DNA of 64,000 nucleotides from Paraburkholderia ferrariae NBRC 106233 (GCF_000685035.1 NZ_BAYB01000004.1:62001-126000), one strand, 5' to 3'. Counted from the first letter of the stretch, positions 28,924 to 39,459 are shown. Notes: generated from the letters alone by a model not told the origin. Numbers and translations are program-made.

Positions 28924-31900
28924 CTACCAGGGCAAGCGCGCGCGATGGAGCGTCGCCGCTTGATCCAGAAGATCGAGCACTGCTTGAGGAACTTGCGCGC
29001 TGGTCGCCAGCGAGGCTGCCCTCAGAAGTCGCGCAAGTTGGTCAGGAGCATTTTCATCTTGCTCAATTGCCTCTTTGAGCATCGGGACCGTTAGGTTTGG
29101 CAATCGCAGCAAGGCTCGATTTTGCGTATGCGTCCTCCAAGGGATTGAGAACGCTTTTGCGAGCGGGTTGAACGCTGCATCGAGAAAGATTTTGCTCGGC
29201 AAAATGGATAGCCAATGAACGGCTCGGATCTGCCATGCGGCCGTTGACTCGGGGCCTTGGTCGTTTTCGATGAGAATGCGGAAAACGGCGCCCAATCTGT
29301 CAATTGGTTTGGCGCCGTTGGTTGCGGCGACTTTGGGCGCTTCGGCAGAGTCGACGGATATCGCTCTCAGTGCTTCGCGTGCATCGTTGAGGAGCATAGC
29401 GCTATGTGGCAACTCGCTCAGATCGGATATCCATTCGCTTGCCAGCGTGTTGATCGAACCACCGGAGATAGCGCGGAGAAAAAGAGCAAGGCCGAACACC
29501 GATTCCATGCCCATAGGTGCAGATCGGTCAACTTCCAGTATCTCTCCGTCGAACGGCTCCAATGAATCCGACAACATGCCGTTTTCTTGTCGACGCTGAA
29601 GTGCTCGATGTCGCCAAAAATACTCGTTCAGATGGTAGAGCGCACTAGACAGTTGTTCAAGCTCCCCGCTGCCGATCAGTTCATTGCAGCGGAGGCTCCA
29701 AAATTGAAATCCGGCTGCCAATATTCTGGTTTCAGACAGCCCGGACCGGAGAGCATCCACGCCGTCGCTTTTTAGGCGGAGGAGCGAAGCGATTTCCACC
29801 ACAAACGCCGCAGCCATTGCAGAAGGCAATTTAGGGTGATCCGCGATCCCTTTGTCACGCCCAGGATTGCTGCATTGGCCAACCACGGGTTCAAAGATCG
29901 GCTCTGCCTCAAACTTGCCGCGCAGTTGCTCCAAGATCCACCGAAGGACATGGCCGCCGAGCTTTTTTGCCGCGAACAGCTCAAATTGTTTGGTCGGGTC
30001 AAAGTCTCGATCGAACGTGTTCAGCCCTTCGACGATAAGGGATACGACTCGGGAGCGTTTTCCGTCTTTGAACGCGCAATAGGCTGCATCGAAAAGCGCG
30101 CCTCCCGCCATGGCCGCCATCCCACTGTCGCTTGCGCTTCGCGACGCGAATTCGAACCATTCGGATGCACCGCCGAAATCCCCCAAGTTGCCCGCAGCGA
30201 TTCCCGCTTTTCGCAAAACATGCGGGTCGCGTTCTAGTTCGACATCGCTGGACGACGGGCGCCACAGTGACCGCCTCCACAAACTCAACGCTTGCCTGAA
30301 GTTCTTTCTTCCAAAATGCACTGTTGCTTCTTGTGCGATCAGAATGGGCGCCTCGCCAAAGGTTTCTGCGGCCCTTTTCAGGCATGTCAGCGCTTCATCA
30401 CCGCGAGACAGATGATCTTCGTAGAGAACCGAAAGCAACCTCGCGATGGACACCCCCATCGCCTTTGCGTTCCAACGCCCAGCCAAACCGAGCATTCGGA
30501 CCAACGTTTCCTCCACCAATCCCCAACGAGGTGCTTCCCGATTCGCCTCATCTTGCCAAGGCCCCTGAACGAAGAAATGGTTCTTGCTGAACAATGGGAT
30601 GTTGAATGCTTTGAGCATGCGACCACGGGCCTTTGAGTCCGCCGATTCAAGCGCATCAACCATCTCGATCAATTGATCGAGCTTTTGCAAACGGGCGAAA
30701 TTGAAGCCGAACAACGCGGCGACTAAATCAGCGTCTTTGACGACGCCGCCGGGGGCTAGCTCAGCGCTCAATCTGTCGATGACAGGCTCGTCGGCAGCCA
30801 GGGGCTCCAAACGATCGATTTCTGCGAGCGCGCGAACAAGCGTGCTCGCTGCAAACGAATGGCCTGGCGAGTCGGCGATGGACATGGCCCATGAAAGTCG
30901 ATGGACATTTCTATCATTCACATCGTCGATGCGCGCTATGTCGTTTTCCCACGAGCTTGCTAGGGAAGAGAGCTCGGTGACGATTTGTTGCTTTGCGATA
31001 CGGAATTGCGTCAGTCGCAATAGCGCGATCGTCTTCGCCTTGAACCCATTTGTTTTGGGATTTGATCCTCGGCAAACAAAGACAATGGGGGTCAAAATCT
31101 CCGCGGCGGCGCCCCGAAGAGCTCGCTTCTCGTCAATCAACGAGGCGAGGAAATTCGAGAGTCGCGTGTCATCGCCGCTTTCCCATGCATGGAGAAACAT
31201 CGCGAAGGCTTTGTCGAACGAGATGGTTCGCCCGCTCACCAATGCATCAAAGATGGACTCGTGCGCTTGCGCAACTCTTGCTGCGGACCATGCCAGCTTG
31301 GCTTGTTGCGCGAGGAGGGCTGTTACCTTGTATTCATGAGACGCTTGGGCTTCTACCCAGTGGCCGACGAGGCGGTCGAGGGTGTCGCCCGGAGAACGCA
31401 GCCCCAAGAACCTTTCTCCAATGAAAATGATGGCCTTTCGGTCTAGCGCGCAGAGGGCGAGACTAAGGGAGTAAAGGAGTTCAAGATCCAAATCGGAAAG
31501 CATGTTCGCAGCTTTTCGTCGAGCGAACGCGCGGGCCTCCTCAAGGCTGGCAGGAGGATTTCCCATCACGACGGCAGGCGGATTGCGCCAGCTGTCTCGT
31601 TGCAGCTCAAGCCCCAACAAGTGCGCGAGTTTGGGGTGGCCCCCGCCGCTTTGCGCGAGAATCGTCTCGGCAAATTGGGGGGCTTGGCCTGCGGGGCACC
31701 CAAGGCTGGACACGAACTCGGTGATCTCATCGAGGGAAAGATCGGGAACCGCATGAAGCTGAATCTGTGAAGTCCGCAGACGGGGGTCTATGGCCTCGGG
31801 GTTCACCCCTTTGGCTGTGAGAACCAAAAACTGCTCGCGCTTTGAGCACTGAAGACTCACGGCGACAAATCGCGACCAAACCGCCTGCGTGATGGTGTTC

Positions 31901-33066
31901 GCAACAGGGAAGTCATCAACGACAACGACAGTCCTTGGAGGCAGGTTGCGAACGTTTAACGCCAGATGATCAAAAACCGACGGTAGCGCCGCTGCGTCGA
32001 ACGCGGAGAGGTCGACCCAATATGCCGTGGTGCCGATCTTTTTTCCAACCAAGCTGGCCACGGTGGTTTTGCCTCGCCCTTCGGAGCCGACAATCAGCGC
32101 GGGGCTACCTGCTTGCATGATTTCAGCGACGAGGACGGCGCGTGGCAAACAGAACTGAGGGAGCTCGGGCTCGACGCCCAAGGTCGCGCTCGAGAATGAT
32201 ATCGAGCCTGGCAGCCCCGATGAGGTTCCTCGCGTGGCGGCGAGCGCTTGCGCAATCGATGCGGTGACGCCGCGCGTTAGCGGAACCATCACACTGGTCT
32301 TGGCCTCAAACACCTTCAGAAGGTCAGCGTGAGTCACGCAGCGTAGGTTGGGATCGCGCCGTTTTATCGCTTCCATGCAATGAGCGAGAAATCCATCAAC
32401 AGCTTTCAGCGCTTCGTTGTGGTCGATGTCGCGCTCATCACCGAAATCGATCACCGCTTGTTCCACCGCGAACCGGATTGCTTCTGTGGATGGCTCACTC
32501 GTCGCCCAAACGATGCGCCCGAATAGCGCTGAACGAAGCTCCGAAGCGTCGGCTGAGCCAAGAAAGCTGAGCAAGGCGGAGGATTTCAGCGTGGAGCTCA
32601 GATAGCGAGCGACTTGTGTCGCGGCGGCGTCATCACCTGTGGCCGCCGCTCGCCAGAGTTCTATTCCTTTCGCTTTGCCAAATGGATCACCCTTCTCTGA
32701 GCCGACGCCGCCTCGCGTGACAAAACGCATCCTGATCGACCGTCCCGGATTGCGTTCTGTGTGTGCCCAGAAATTTTCGATGGCGTCGCGGACGTCGCCA
32801 GACCCGAGCGTGATGTTCTTTGCGGAATTCTTGATCTGAGACGTGGTGGCATCACCCGTTTCGTCCACGATGTCGAAATCTTCGGCGCCTTCTAGGTAGA
32901 GAATTTGAGCGGCATCCAGCCGCATCCAAGCATCTACCGATCGCCAGATTTGATAGTCGTAGCCACGCAGGGAATCGATTGCCTGCCGGCTGGTATCCGC
33001 CGTGAGCGGAGTAGAACCCCCCTCAGCAGTCACGGCGTGCACCTTTGTGCGAAGGCTCCCGCACAT
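28924..33066 (-). CDS. Avs-like STAND NTPase with N-terminal Cap4/DUF4297-like nuclease
   Basis: A 1380-residue protein converging on zorD with only 26 bases between stops. The N-terminus has GYDYQ then YLEGAEDFDIV and SQIKNSA (about residues 34-80), an E/ED.D/QxK pattern of a PD-(D/E)XK nuclease as in Cap4/DUF4297. A P-loop NTPase follows with Walker A VGSEGRGKTTVA (about 328) and Walker B-like TVVVVDDFP (about 377), then a GGHPKLAHL motif of the kind that closes STAND cores. From about 900 on it is helical and repeat-like, with TPR-type segments (LGDFGGASEWFEFAS). Antiviral STAND proteins use this order: effector, NTPase, sensor. The start is uncertain because no strong ribosome binding site is seen. 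Confidence 0.75.
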   Translation of the reverse strand: MCGSLRTKVHAVTAEGGSTPLTADTSRQAIDSLRGYDYQIWRSVDAWMRLDAAQILYLEGAEDFDIVDETGDATTSQIKNSAKNITLGSGDVRDAIENFWAHTERNPGRSIRMRFVTRGGVGSEKGDPFGKAKGIELWRAAATGDDAAATQVARYLSSTLKSSALLSFLGSADASELRSALFGRIVWATSEPSTEAIRFAVEQAVIDFGDERDIDHNEALKAVDGFLAHCMEAIKRRDPNLRCVTHADLLKVFEAKTSVMVPLTRGVTASIAQALAATRGTSSGLPGSISFSSATLGVEPELPQFCLPRAVLVAEIMQAGSPALIVGSEGRGKTTVASLVGKKIGTTAYWVDLSAFDAAALPSVFDHLALNVRNLPPRTVVVVDDFPVANTITQAVWSRFVAVSLQCSKREQFLVLTAKGVNPEAIDPRLRTSQIQLHAVPDLSLDEITEFVSSLGCPAGQAPQFAETILAQSGGGHPKLAHLLGLELQRDSWRNPPAVVMGNPPASLEEARAFARRKAANMLSDLDLELLYSLSLALCALDRKAIIFIGERFLGLRSPGDTLDRLVGHWVEAQASHEYKVTALLAQQAKLAWSAARVAQAHESIFDALVSGRTISFDKAFAMFLHAWESGDDTRLSNFLASLIDEKRALRGAAAEILTPIVFVCRGSNPKTNGFKAKTIALLRLTQFRIAKQQIVTELSSLASSWENDIARIDDVNDRNVHRLSWAMSIADSPGHSFAASTLVRALAEIDRLEPLAADEPVIDRLSAELAPGGVVKDADLVAALFGFNFARLQKLDQLIEMVDALESADSKARGRMLKAFNIPLFSKNHFFVQGPWQDEANREAPRWGLVEETLVRMLGLAGRWNAKAMGVSIARLLSVLYEDHLSRGDEALTCLKRAAETFGEAPILIAQEATVHFGRKNFRQALSLWRRSLWRPSSSDVELERDPHVLRKAGIAAGNLGDFGGASEWFEFASRSASDSGMAAMAGGALFDAAYCAFKDGKRSRVVSLIVEGLNTFDRDFDPTKQFELFAAKKLGGHVLRWILEQLRGKFEAEPIFEPVVGQCSNPGRDKGIADHPKLPSAMAAAFVVEIASLLRLKSDGVDALRSGLSETRILAAGFQFWSLRCNELIGSGELEQLSSALYHLNEYFWRHRALQRRQENGMLSDSLEPFDGEILEVDRSAPMGMESVFGLALFLRAISGGSINTLASEWISDLSELPHSAMLLNDAREALRAISVDSAEAPKVAATNGAKPIDRLGAVFRILIENDQGPESTAAWQIRAVHWLSILPSKIFLDAAFNPLAKAFSIPWRTHTQNRALLRLPNLTVPMLKEAIEQDENAPDQLARLLRAASLATSAQVPQAVLDLLDQAATLHRARLPW

Positions 33067-33102
33067 TGATGGTTCAATTGGCGAAGCGCCACCACGCTGA
33101 TG

Positions 33103-33149
33103 GAAACGACCACCAGCACAGCATCTTGGGGAAAAGTCGAAACGACCAC
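33103..33149. repeat. Pair of 11-base direct repeats at the edge of the accessory region
   Basis: GAAACGACCAC occurs at 33103-33113 and again at 33139-33149, 36 bases apart. Repeated short sites near an end are seen in IS21-type elements, and this lies between the acquired defence genes and core lplT. No transposase gene is present, so this could be a remnant or chance. The stretch 33067-33525 otherwise holds no supported gene. Confidence 0.35.
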
Positions 33150-33525
33150 GCGTGTCACCTGGTCAGCTTCGGTATGACGCACAGCCTCATCACCGGCTCC
33201 GGATTGTTCCTCTCATTTTACGAGCAGCCTGACCCGCGGTGGGCGGTCCTCGATGACGTTCCCGAAAAGCACTGGTCGGAACAGATTGATCTAACGGGCC
33301 AAGGGGGATCAGTGGGGGACTGTGGCGCGAGAGCAACGGGCAGGGGCTTGTCTGGACTGGCTCAGAAAGTCGCACGCGGGTAGTGCTGCATCATCGGTGT
33401 GTGCTGCGCGATGTCGCCTTCGGTATGTGTAGCCATCCTCGGAGTCTTGCTTAGGGTTCAGGGCGTGAGTTTAACCCGCGCCGCGGGCATGCGAACCTGG
33501 CCGAACGGCCAGCGCAGGCAGACGC

Positions 33526-34824
33526 TCACTCGTCCACGAGCGCGCGCAGGTCCACCTTGCGCGCGTTCGCGGCACTGCGCCGCATGGCGAGCGCGATCAT
33601 CGCGGCGATGAACGCACCGAACACGACGATGATCCACTGCACCGGCATCTTTGCGGTGAGCAGCAGCGCATAAGCGCCGAGCATCAGCAGCACGGCGAGG
33701 TTCTGGTTGAAGTTCTGCACCGCGATCGAGTGGCCCGCGGAGAGGAGCGTCGCGCCGCGGTGCTGCAGGAGCGCGTTCATCGGCACGATGAAGAAGCCGG
33801 CGAGCGTGCCGAGCAGCACCATCAGCGGATACGCGAACAGCAGATAGAAGGGCAGGATGAAGTGGCCGAACCGCACGCCTTCGCCGGCCGGGAACAGGCC
33901 CTTGTGGTAGAACGCCATCGCCACCGCCACCACGCCGCACAGCACGCCCACGGGCAGCACCTTGAGCGACGCGCGCAGCGACACCCACGCGGCCGCCGCG
34001 CTCGCGCCGAGCGCGATGCCGAGCCCCGTCACGCCCTGCATCACGGCAGCCTTCGAAAGCGAGAGGCCGAGGTTCGCGTCGGCCCATTTGAGCACCAGCA
34101 ACTGGAGCGTGACGGCGGCGCCCCACATGAGCGTCGTGACCCAGAGCGCGATTTGCGCGAGCTTGTCGGCCCACAGCACGTTGAAGCACTGCACGAAATC
34201 GTTCACGAGCCGCCTGGGCTCTTTCAGACGGTTCTCGTAGCGCGCGCCGGTGTCGGGAATGCCGAAGTTGATGAGCGCGGCAATCGCATACGTGATCATC
34301 ACCGCAAGCATGGCGAGGTCGGCCGACGAATGGATGAGCGGCAGTGCGTGGTGCGCGACGAAGCGCTCGGCGTAGGTGCTGACGAGCGCGCCGCCGAGCA
34401 TCGTGCCGATGATGGTGGAGAGCACCGTGGCCGATTCGAGCCACGCATTCGCGGCGATGAGCTTTTCGGGCGGCAGCAATTCAGTGAGGATTCCGTACTT
34501 TGCGGGCGAGTACGCCGCCGCGCCGAAACCCACCACGCCATAGGCGATCATGGGATGCACGCCCGCGATCATGAGCAGGCAGCCGGCCGCCTTGAGCGCG
34601 TTCGAGACGAACATGACGTGGCGCTTTTGCAGGGCGTCGGCGAACGCGCCGACGAACGGCGCGAGCACCACGTACGACACCGTGAAGAAGATCTGCAGGA
34701 GCGGCGTGACCCAGGCGGGCGAGGCGATCACCGTGAGGAGCGCGATCGCCGCGATCAGCAGGGCGTTGTCGGCAAGCGACGAGACGAACTGCGCCGCGAT
34801 GATCGTGTAGAAGCCCTTTTTCAT
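33526..34824 (-). CDS. lplT: Lysophospholipid transporter LplT (MFS)
   Basis: A 432-residue inner-membrane protein with 12 likely membrane segments. The start MKKGFYTIIAAQFVSSLADNA and segments such as YSPAKYGILTELLPPEKL are typical of LplT, which flips lysophospholipids inward for reacylation. In enterics it pairs with the acyltransferase/ligase Aas; no such partner is adjacent here. This is the first core gene after the left accessory region. The stretch of about 160 bases to suhB upstream has no gene. Confidence 0.88.
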   Translation of the reverse strand: MKKGFYTIIAAQFVSSLADNALLIAAIALLTVIASPAWVTPLLQIFFTVSYVVLAPFVGAFADALQKRHVMFVSNALKAAGCLLMIAGVHPMIAYGVVGFGAAAYSPAKYGILTELLPPEKLIAANAWLESATVLSTIIGTMLGGALVSTYAERFVAHHALPLIHSSADLAMLAVMITYAIAALINFGIPDTGARYENRLKEPRRLVNDFVQCFNVLWADKLAQIALWVTTLMWGAAVTLQLLVLKWADANLGLSLSKAAVMQGVTGLGIALGASAAAAWVSLRASLKVLPVGVLCGVVAVAMAFYHKGLFPAGEGVRFGHFILPFYLLFAYPLMVLLGTLAGFFIVPMNALLQHRGATLLSAGHSIAVQNFNQNLAVLLMLGAYALLLTAKMPVQWIIVVFGAFIAAMIALAMRRSAANARKVDLRALVDE

Positions 34825-34988
34825 CGGATGCGATCGTGGTGGCGGATGGATAAGAAGCAGGGCGAAACAAAAAAGCGGCCGAAGCCGCTCGATTGCGCGG
34901 GACCGCGCGCAGGCCGCATGAGTCCGGGCCACATGCGCTGGGTCTCGTCCGGGGCTCGGCCGGCGCCGCGCGGGTCCTTGCGGATCCC

Positions 34989-35786
34989 TCAGGCCGCGTT
35001 GATGCGCGTGTACTTCGAGAGGATCGGCACCATCTGCGCGTACACCTTCGGGTTGCCCGCCACCACTTCGCCCACGTGGAGGAAGTCCGAGTCGCCCGTG
35101 TAGTTGCCGATCAGGCCGCCCGCTTCGGTCACGAGCAGGCCGCCTGCCGCGACGTCCCACGGATTGAGGCCCTGCTCGAAGAAACCGTCCATGCGGCCCG
35201 CCGCGACGTTTGCCAGATCGAGCGCCGCTGCGCCCGGGCGGCGCAGGCCCGCGCAGGCGTGCGTCATTTCGGCGAAGAGTTCGGTGTAGCGTTCGAGGCC
35301 GTCCTTTTCGCGGAACGGGAAGCCCGTGCCGATCAGCGAATCGGCAAGGCGGTCGCGGCGGCCCACGCGGATGCGGCGGTCGTTCAGGAACGCGCCGCGG
35401 CCGCGCGAGGCGGTGAAGAGGTCGTTGCGCGTCGGGTCGTACACCACGGCCTGGGTCACGGTGCCCTTGTGCGCGAGCGCGATCGAGACGCAGTAGTACT
35501 GGAAGCCGTGAATGAAGTTGGTGGTGCCGTCGAGCGGATCGATGATCCACTGGTATTCGGATTCGTTCTCCGAGAGACCCGATTCTTCGGCAAGGATGGC
35601 GTGATCGGGATAGGCGGTCTTCAGCGTGTCGATGATGGCCGCTTCCGATGCCTTGTCGACCTCCGTGACGAAATCGTTGTGCTGCTTCTTCGAGACCTGC
35701 ACGAGGTCGAGATCGAGCGACGCGCGGTTGATGATCTGCCCGGCGCGGCGCGCGGCCTTGACAGCGATGTTGAGCATGGGATGCAT
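34989..35786 (-). CDS. suhB: Inositol-1-monophosphatase family protein SuhB
   Basis: A 265-residue protein starting [16 protein letters not shown]. The metal-binding motifs of the family are present: AEESG (about 67), [10 protein letters not shown] (about 84-93) and [17 protein letters not shown] (about 210-226). It dephosphorylates inositol phosphates, and the bacterial protein also takes part in rRNA antitermination complexes. The start at 35786 is preceded by an AAGGATC ribosome-binding segment. Confidence 0.93.
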   Translation of the reverse strand: MHPMLNIAVKAARRAGQIINRASLDLDLVQVSKKQHNDFVTEVDKASEAAIIDTLKTAYPDHAILAEESGLSENESEYQWIIDPLDGTTNFIHGFQYYCVSIALAHKGTVTQAVVYDPTRNDLFTASRGRGAFLNDRRIRVGRRDRLADSLIGTGFPFREKDGLERYTELFAEMTHACAGLRRPGAAALDLANVAAGRMDGFFEQGLNPWDVAAGGLLVTEAGGLIGNYTGDSDFLHVGEVVAGNPKVYAQMVPILSKYTRINAA

Positions 35787-36181
35787 GAGCCTGATCCTTT
35801 TTATCCGGCGCTCGCGGGTGACGCGGCAAGCCGGGCTGCAGAAGATAAAAGCGTCCGACGATGGACAGAGTGCTTCGGCACGATGCCGAGAGCCCAGCCT
35901 GTCCCGCCAACGGAGACGAATTGAATAAGAGCGGGGCGCGGGGCAGGGCGGCCCGCAAGGCTTCCCGGACGCAACCGCGCGCGAATCCGCGTATTTTACC
36001 CGAGTCCGGGCTCCCGTTGCTGGCGGCGTGGCGTTCCGGGGCTTTCGGGGTGTTCCGCAAGGCGGATGCGGCGCAGTTCGCCCCAGCTCACCGCAGCTCC
36101 ATGCCCCGGACCCCATGACCCTCCCGGGCGAGCTCACGCGCTAAGATACGGGTTTCCTTTCGCTGTCGTTCGAGACTCATC
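35787..36181. promoter_or_regulatory. Divergent region between suhB and trmJ
   Basis: 395 bases between two divergent genes. It should hold both promoters. No repeat, RNA gene or operator was recognised; short frames on either strand lack family resemblance. Confidence 0.4.
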
Positions 36182-37024
36182 TTGGTGCACCCCGATCCTC
36201 ATGCCGCCGCTGGCGGCGACGCTCACGAGCCGCTGCGCGGCGGTTTCACGTCCACGCGTTTCGTGCTCGTCGAGCCGAGCCATCCCGGCAATGTCGGCGC
36301 GGCGGCGCGCGCGCTCAAGACCATGGGCTTTTCCCGGCTCGTGCTGGTGGCGCCGCGCATCGCCCAGGTGCATCGCGACCCCGAGGCCATCGCCATGGCG
36401 AGCGGCGCCGACGACGTGCTGGCCGGCGCCCACATCGTGCCGACCCTCGCCGACGCGCTGACCGGCACGCAATGGTCGCTCGCGCTCACGGCGCGCACCC
36501 GCGAGTACGGTCCGCCCCCCGGCACGCCGCGCGAGGCGGTGCGCGACGCCTGCCGGCAGGTCTCGGCGCATGGCGACATCGCGCTCGTGTTCGGCAACGA
36601 GCGCACGGGTCTGTCGAACGACGACGTCGAGCGCTGCAGCGCGCTCGCGCATATTCCCGCCAATCCCGCGTACAGCTCGCTCAATCTTGCGCAGGCCGTG
36701 CAGGTGCTCGCTTACGAGCTGCGCCTCGCGTATCTCGCCGGGGCCGACGTCGGGGCGCCGTCGCCCGTTTCGGGCGCCGCGGCCGGTGGCGCTGCGGTAG
36801 CCTCGCCGCTCGCCACGAGCGACGACATCGAGCGCATGTACGTACACCTCGAAAACGCGCTGATCGCGCTCGACTTTCTCGATCCGGCAAATCCGAAGAA
36901 GCTGATGTCGCGGCTGCGGCGGCTCTTCGCGCGCTCGGGGCTCGAACGCGAGGAGGTCAACATCGTGCGCGGCATCGCGAAGCACATCCTCCTGCTCAAG
37001 GGCAAGGACGACGGCAGCCACTGA
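36182..37024 (+). CDS. trmJ: tRNA (cytidine/uridine-2'-O-)-methyltransferase TrmJ
   Basis: A 280-residue SPOUT methyltransferase. FVLVEPSHPGNVGAAARALK (about 27-46) and FGNERTGLSNDDV (about 137-149), followed by ANPAYSSLNLAQAVQVLAYE, are TrmJ hallmarks for the knotted SAM-binding site. It modifies the ribose at position 32 of certain tRNAs. The start is a TTG or the adjacent GTG (36182/36185). A C-terminal helical tail ending in LLKGKDDGSH is typical of Burkholderia homologues. Confidence 0.9.
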   Translation: MVHPDPHAAAGGDAHEPLRGGFTSTRFVLVEPSHPGNVGAAARALKTMGFSRLVLVAPRIAQVHRDPEAIAMASGADDVLAGAHIVPTLADALTGTQWSLALTARTREYGPPPGTPREAVRDACRQVSAHGDIALVFGNERTGLSNDDVERCSALAHIPANPAYSSLNLAQAVQVLAYELRLAYLAGADVGAPSPVSGAAAGGAAVASPLATSDDIERMYVHLENALIALDFLDPANPKKLMSRLRRLFARSGLEREEVNIVRGIAKHILLLKGKDDGSH

Positions 37025-37213
37025 AGCCGTGCGGGGTGCGGGTGGTGTTTGCGCCCCGACCTTGACGCCATCGGGGGCATCCGGGCGTGCGCCCGCGCAT
37101 CGCCTACAATCGATCGCACATCATAAGCAAATGCGTGCGCGTGCTTAACGCTTCCCGGCAGGACGGAGGCGGGCCAGAGGCGCGCAGCCTTCCCCCACGA
37201 CAGCGTGACAGCC

Positions 37214-38059
37214 ATGTTCAAGAGACTTCGCGAAGACATTGCCACGATCCGCGAGCGCGACCCCGCCGCCCGCAGCGCGTGGGAGGTCCTGACCTGTTAT
37301 CCGGGCCTGCACGCGCTCGTGCTGCATCGCTTCGCGCACGCCTGCTGGCGCGCGCAGCGGCGCTGGCTCGCGCGCTATATTTCGCAGCTCGCGCGCTTTC
37401 TGACCGGCATCGAAATCCACCCGGGCGCGACGCTTGGCCGGCGTGTTTTCATCGACCACGGCATGGGTGTCGTGATCGGCGAAACCGCCGAGGTGGGCGA
37501 CGACTGCACGATCTACCAGGGCGTGACGCTCGGCGGCACGTCGCTCACGCGCGGCGCGAAACGCCATCCGACGCTCGGGCCCGGCGTGATCGTCGGTGCG
37601 GGTGCGAAGGTGCTGGGCGGCTTTACCGTGGGCGCGCAGGCCAAGATCGGCTCGAATGCCGTGGTCGTGAAGCCGGTGCCCGCAGGCGCCACGGCCGTGG
37701 GCAATCCGGCAAGGATCGTTGCGCCGGCGAAGCGCGCTGCGCAGCCGCAGGCGAAGGATGCGCCGGCGCTCGAGGCGTTCTGCGCCTACGGCATCACGCC
37801 GAATGCCGACGATCCCGTTTCGCTCGCGATTCACGGCCTGATCGATCACGCGTCGCGACAGACGCAGCGCGTCGACGCGATCGTCGAGGCGCTGGAGAAG
37901 CTCGGCACACGGCTCGAAGCGCTGCACGGCGCCGACGCGGCGCTGATCGATCTGCGCCGCCTGTCCGCGAGTCTGGAGGGTGAGATAGCGGCGCGCGAAA
38001 ACGGCCCGGCGAATCCCGGCGAGGCGCGCAGCGAGACGGAGCACGCGCGCGTCGCATAA
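37214..38059 (+). CDS. cysE: Serine O-acetyltransferase CysE
   Basis: A 281-residue protein starting [20 protein letters not shown]; a GTG three codons upstream is possible. The left-handed beta-helix hexapeptide region is clear ([71 protein letters not shown]). It makes O-acetylserine for cysteine synthesis. About 90 extra residues after the catalytic fold are helical and charged, as in other short-N-terminus CysE proteins of this group. Confidence 0.92.
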   Translation: MFKRLREDIATIRERDPAARSAWEVLTCYPGLHALVLHRFAHACWRAQRRWLARYISQLARFLTGIEIHPGATLGRRVFIDHGMGVVIGETAEVGDDCTIYQGVTLGGTSLTRGAKRHPTLGPGVIVGAGAKVLGGFTVGAQAKIGSNAVVVKPVPAGATAVGNPARIVAPAKRAAQPQAKDAPALEAFCAYGITPNADDPVSLAIHGLIDHASRQTQRVDAIVEALEKLGTRLEALHGADAALIDLRRLSASLEGEIAARENGPANPGEARSETEHARVA

Positions 38060-38129
38060 GGCGTTTGCGTCACGACTGCACGCGCGACGACGTAAAGAAC
38101 CCGGCAAAGAACCTGGCAAAGAACCCGCT

Positions 38130-38927
38130 CTAATCGAGCGGCAACATCCTGAACCCTTCCGCGTCGATACGCAGATAGCCGCCGCGCGCCTTGCCGTGAT
38201 CGAGGTCCCAGTCCGGCAGCACCCAACGTGTGCCGCCGGGCTCCTGGTGGCGGGCCGGGCGGTGCGTGTGCCCGTGAATGATGGTGCCGGCGCGGCTGCG
38301 CTTGAAGAGCGCGGCAACGCCGCGCGCTGTCACGTCGTAGTGCGGCAGATAGGGGCCTTCGCGGCGCTGCTCGCTCTTGTGGCGCATGTTTTCCGCGAGT
38401 GCATGGCGCCAGCGGTAGGGCCACGCGAGGAACAGCAGTTGCGCGAGGCGGTTGCGCGCAACCTTGCGAAAGACCTGATAGCCGCGGTCGTCGGTGCAGA
38501 GCGCGTCGCCGTGCGCGAGCGCGATGCGCGTGCCGAACGCGGTAATCGCAATCGGATCGGGCAGCCAGATCGCGCCCGCCGCCTTCATGAAGCGCTTGCC
38601 CATCAGGAAATCGCGGTTGCCGTGCATGACGTAGAGCGCGATGCCGCGCTCGGAGAGCGTGTGCATCAGCGCGGCCATGCGCGCGGCAAAGGGATCGGCG
38701 AGCGTGTCGTCGCCGATCCAGTATTCGAAGAGGTCGCCGAGTATGAACACCGAGTCGGCCTGATCGGCGCTGACGCGGATGAAATGCTCGAACGCGGCGA
38801 CCGTGCGCGGGCAGCGCTCGTTCAGATGCAGGTCCGAGATGAACAGAAACGGGCGTGCCGCGTGAGGGCGCTTGCCCTCGCCGGGCACGCCCGCAGCGGC
38901 GTGTCGAAGTGCCTTTTCCTGCAGCAT
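38130..38927 (-). CDS. lpxH: UDP-2,3-diacylglucosamine diphosphatase LpxH
   Basis: A 265-residue metallophosphoesterase for step four of lipid A synthesis. Motifs: FISDLHLNE (about 28), ILGDLFEYWIGDD (about 60), MHGNRDFLMG (about 99), LAHGDALCTDD (about 134) and IIHGHTHRPA (about 216). All metal ligands are present. It is next to ppiB, 37 bases upstream, on the same strand. Confidence 0.93.
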   Translation of the reverse strand: MLQEKALRHAAAGVPGEGKRPHAARPFLFISDLHLNERCPRTVAAFEHFIRVSADQADSVFILGDLFEYWIGDDTLADPFAARMAALMHTLSERGIALYVMHGNRDFLMGKRFMKAAGAIWLPDPIAITAFGTRIALAHGDALCTDDRGYQVFRKVARNRLAQLLFLAWPYRWRHALAENMRHKSEQRREGPYLPHYDVTARGVAALFKRSRAGTIIHGHTHRPARHQEPGGTRWVLPDWDLDHGKARGGYLRIDAEGFRMLPLD

Positions 38928-38964
38928 GAATGAAGCGCTCGTCCCTTGCTGTGACTCGTTGCCG

Positions 38965-39459
38965 TTACTCGACGACGACGGCCTTCTCGATCACGACGTC
39001 GTCCATCGGCACGTCCTGATGGAAGCCCTTCGAACCCGTGCGGACCTTCTTGATCTTGTCCACGACGTCGAGGCCGTCCACCACCTTGCCGAACACGGCG
39101 TAGCCCCAGCCTTGCGGCGTGGGCGACGTGTGGTTCAGGAAGTCGTTGTCGGCGACGTTGATGAAGAACTGGGCGCTCGCCGAATGCGGGTCGTTGGTGC
39201 GGGCCATCGCGATCGAGCCGCGCTCGTTCTTCAGGCCGTTGTTCGCTTCGTTTTCGATGGTCGCGTCGGTGGGCTTTTGCGTCATGCCGACTTCGAAGCC
39301 GCCGCCCTGGATCATGAAGCCGTCAATGACGCGATGGAATACGGTGCCGTCGTAGTGGCCCTTCTTCACGTACTCGAGAAAGTTCGCAACCGTCTTCGGA
39401 GCCTTCTCGGCATTGAGTTCGAGCTTGATGACGCCGTGGTTCGTATGCAGTTCGACCAT
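38965..39459 (-). CDS. ppiB: Cytoplasmic peptidyl-prolyl cis-trans isomerase PpiB (cyclophilin)
   Basis: A 164-residue cyclophilin without signal peptide, starting [15 protein letters not shown]. Active-site and substrate-binding segments are visible: [34 protein letters not shown] and [14 protein letters not shown]. It directly follows the periplasmic homologue ppiA, which suggests an old tandem duplication with one copy retaining an export signal. Confidence 0.93.
   Translation of the reverse strand: MVELHTNHGVIKLELNAEKAPKTVANFLEYVKKGHYDGTVFHRVIDGFMIQGGGFEVGMTQKPTDATIENEANNGLKNERGSIAMARTNDPHSASAQFFINVADNDFLNHTSPTPQGWGYAVFGKVVDGLDVVDKIKKVRTGSKGFHQDVPMDDVVIEKAVVVE

Noticed and set aside
33045..33383. 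112-codon plus-strand frame at the island junction
   Set aside because: No ribosome binding site or family resemblance; overlaps the start of the STAND gene.
33730..35103. 457-codon frame opposite lplT
   Set aside because: Antisense of a clear transporter; no recognisable domain.
38090..38130. Short tandem GGCAAAGAACC repeat after cysE
   Set aside because: Two imperfect copies only, most likely chance.
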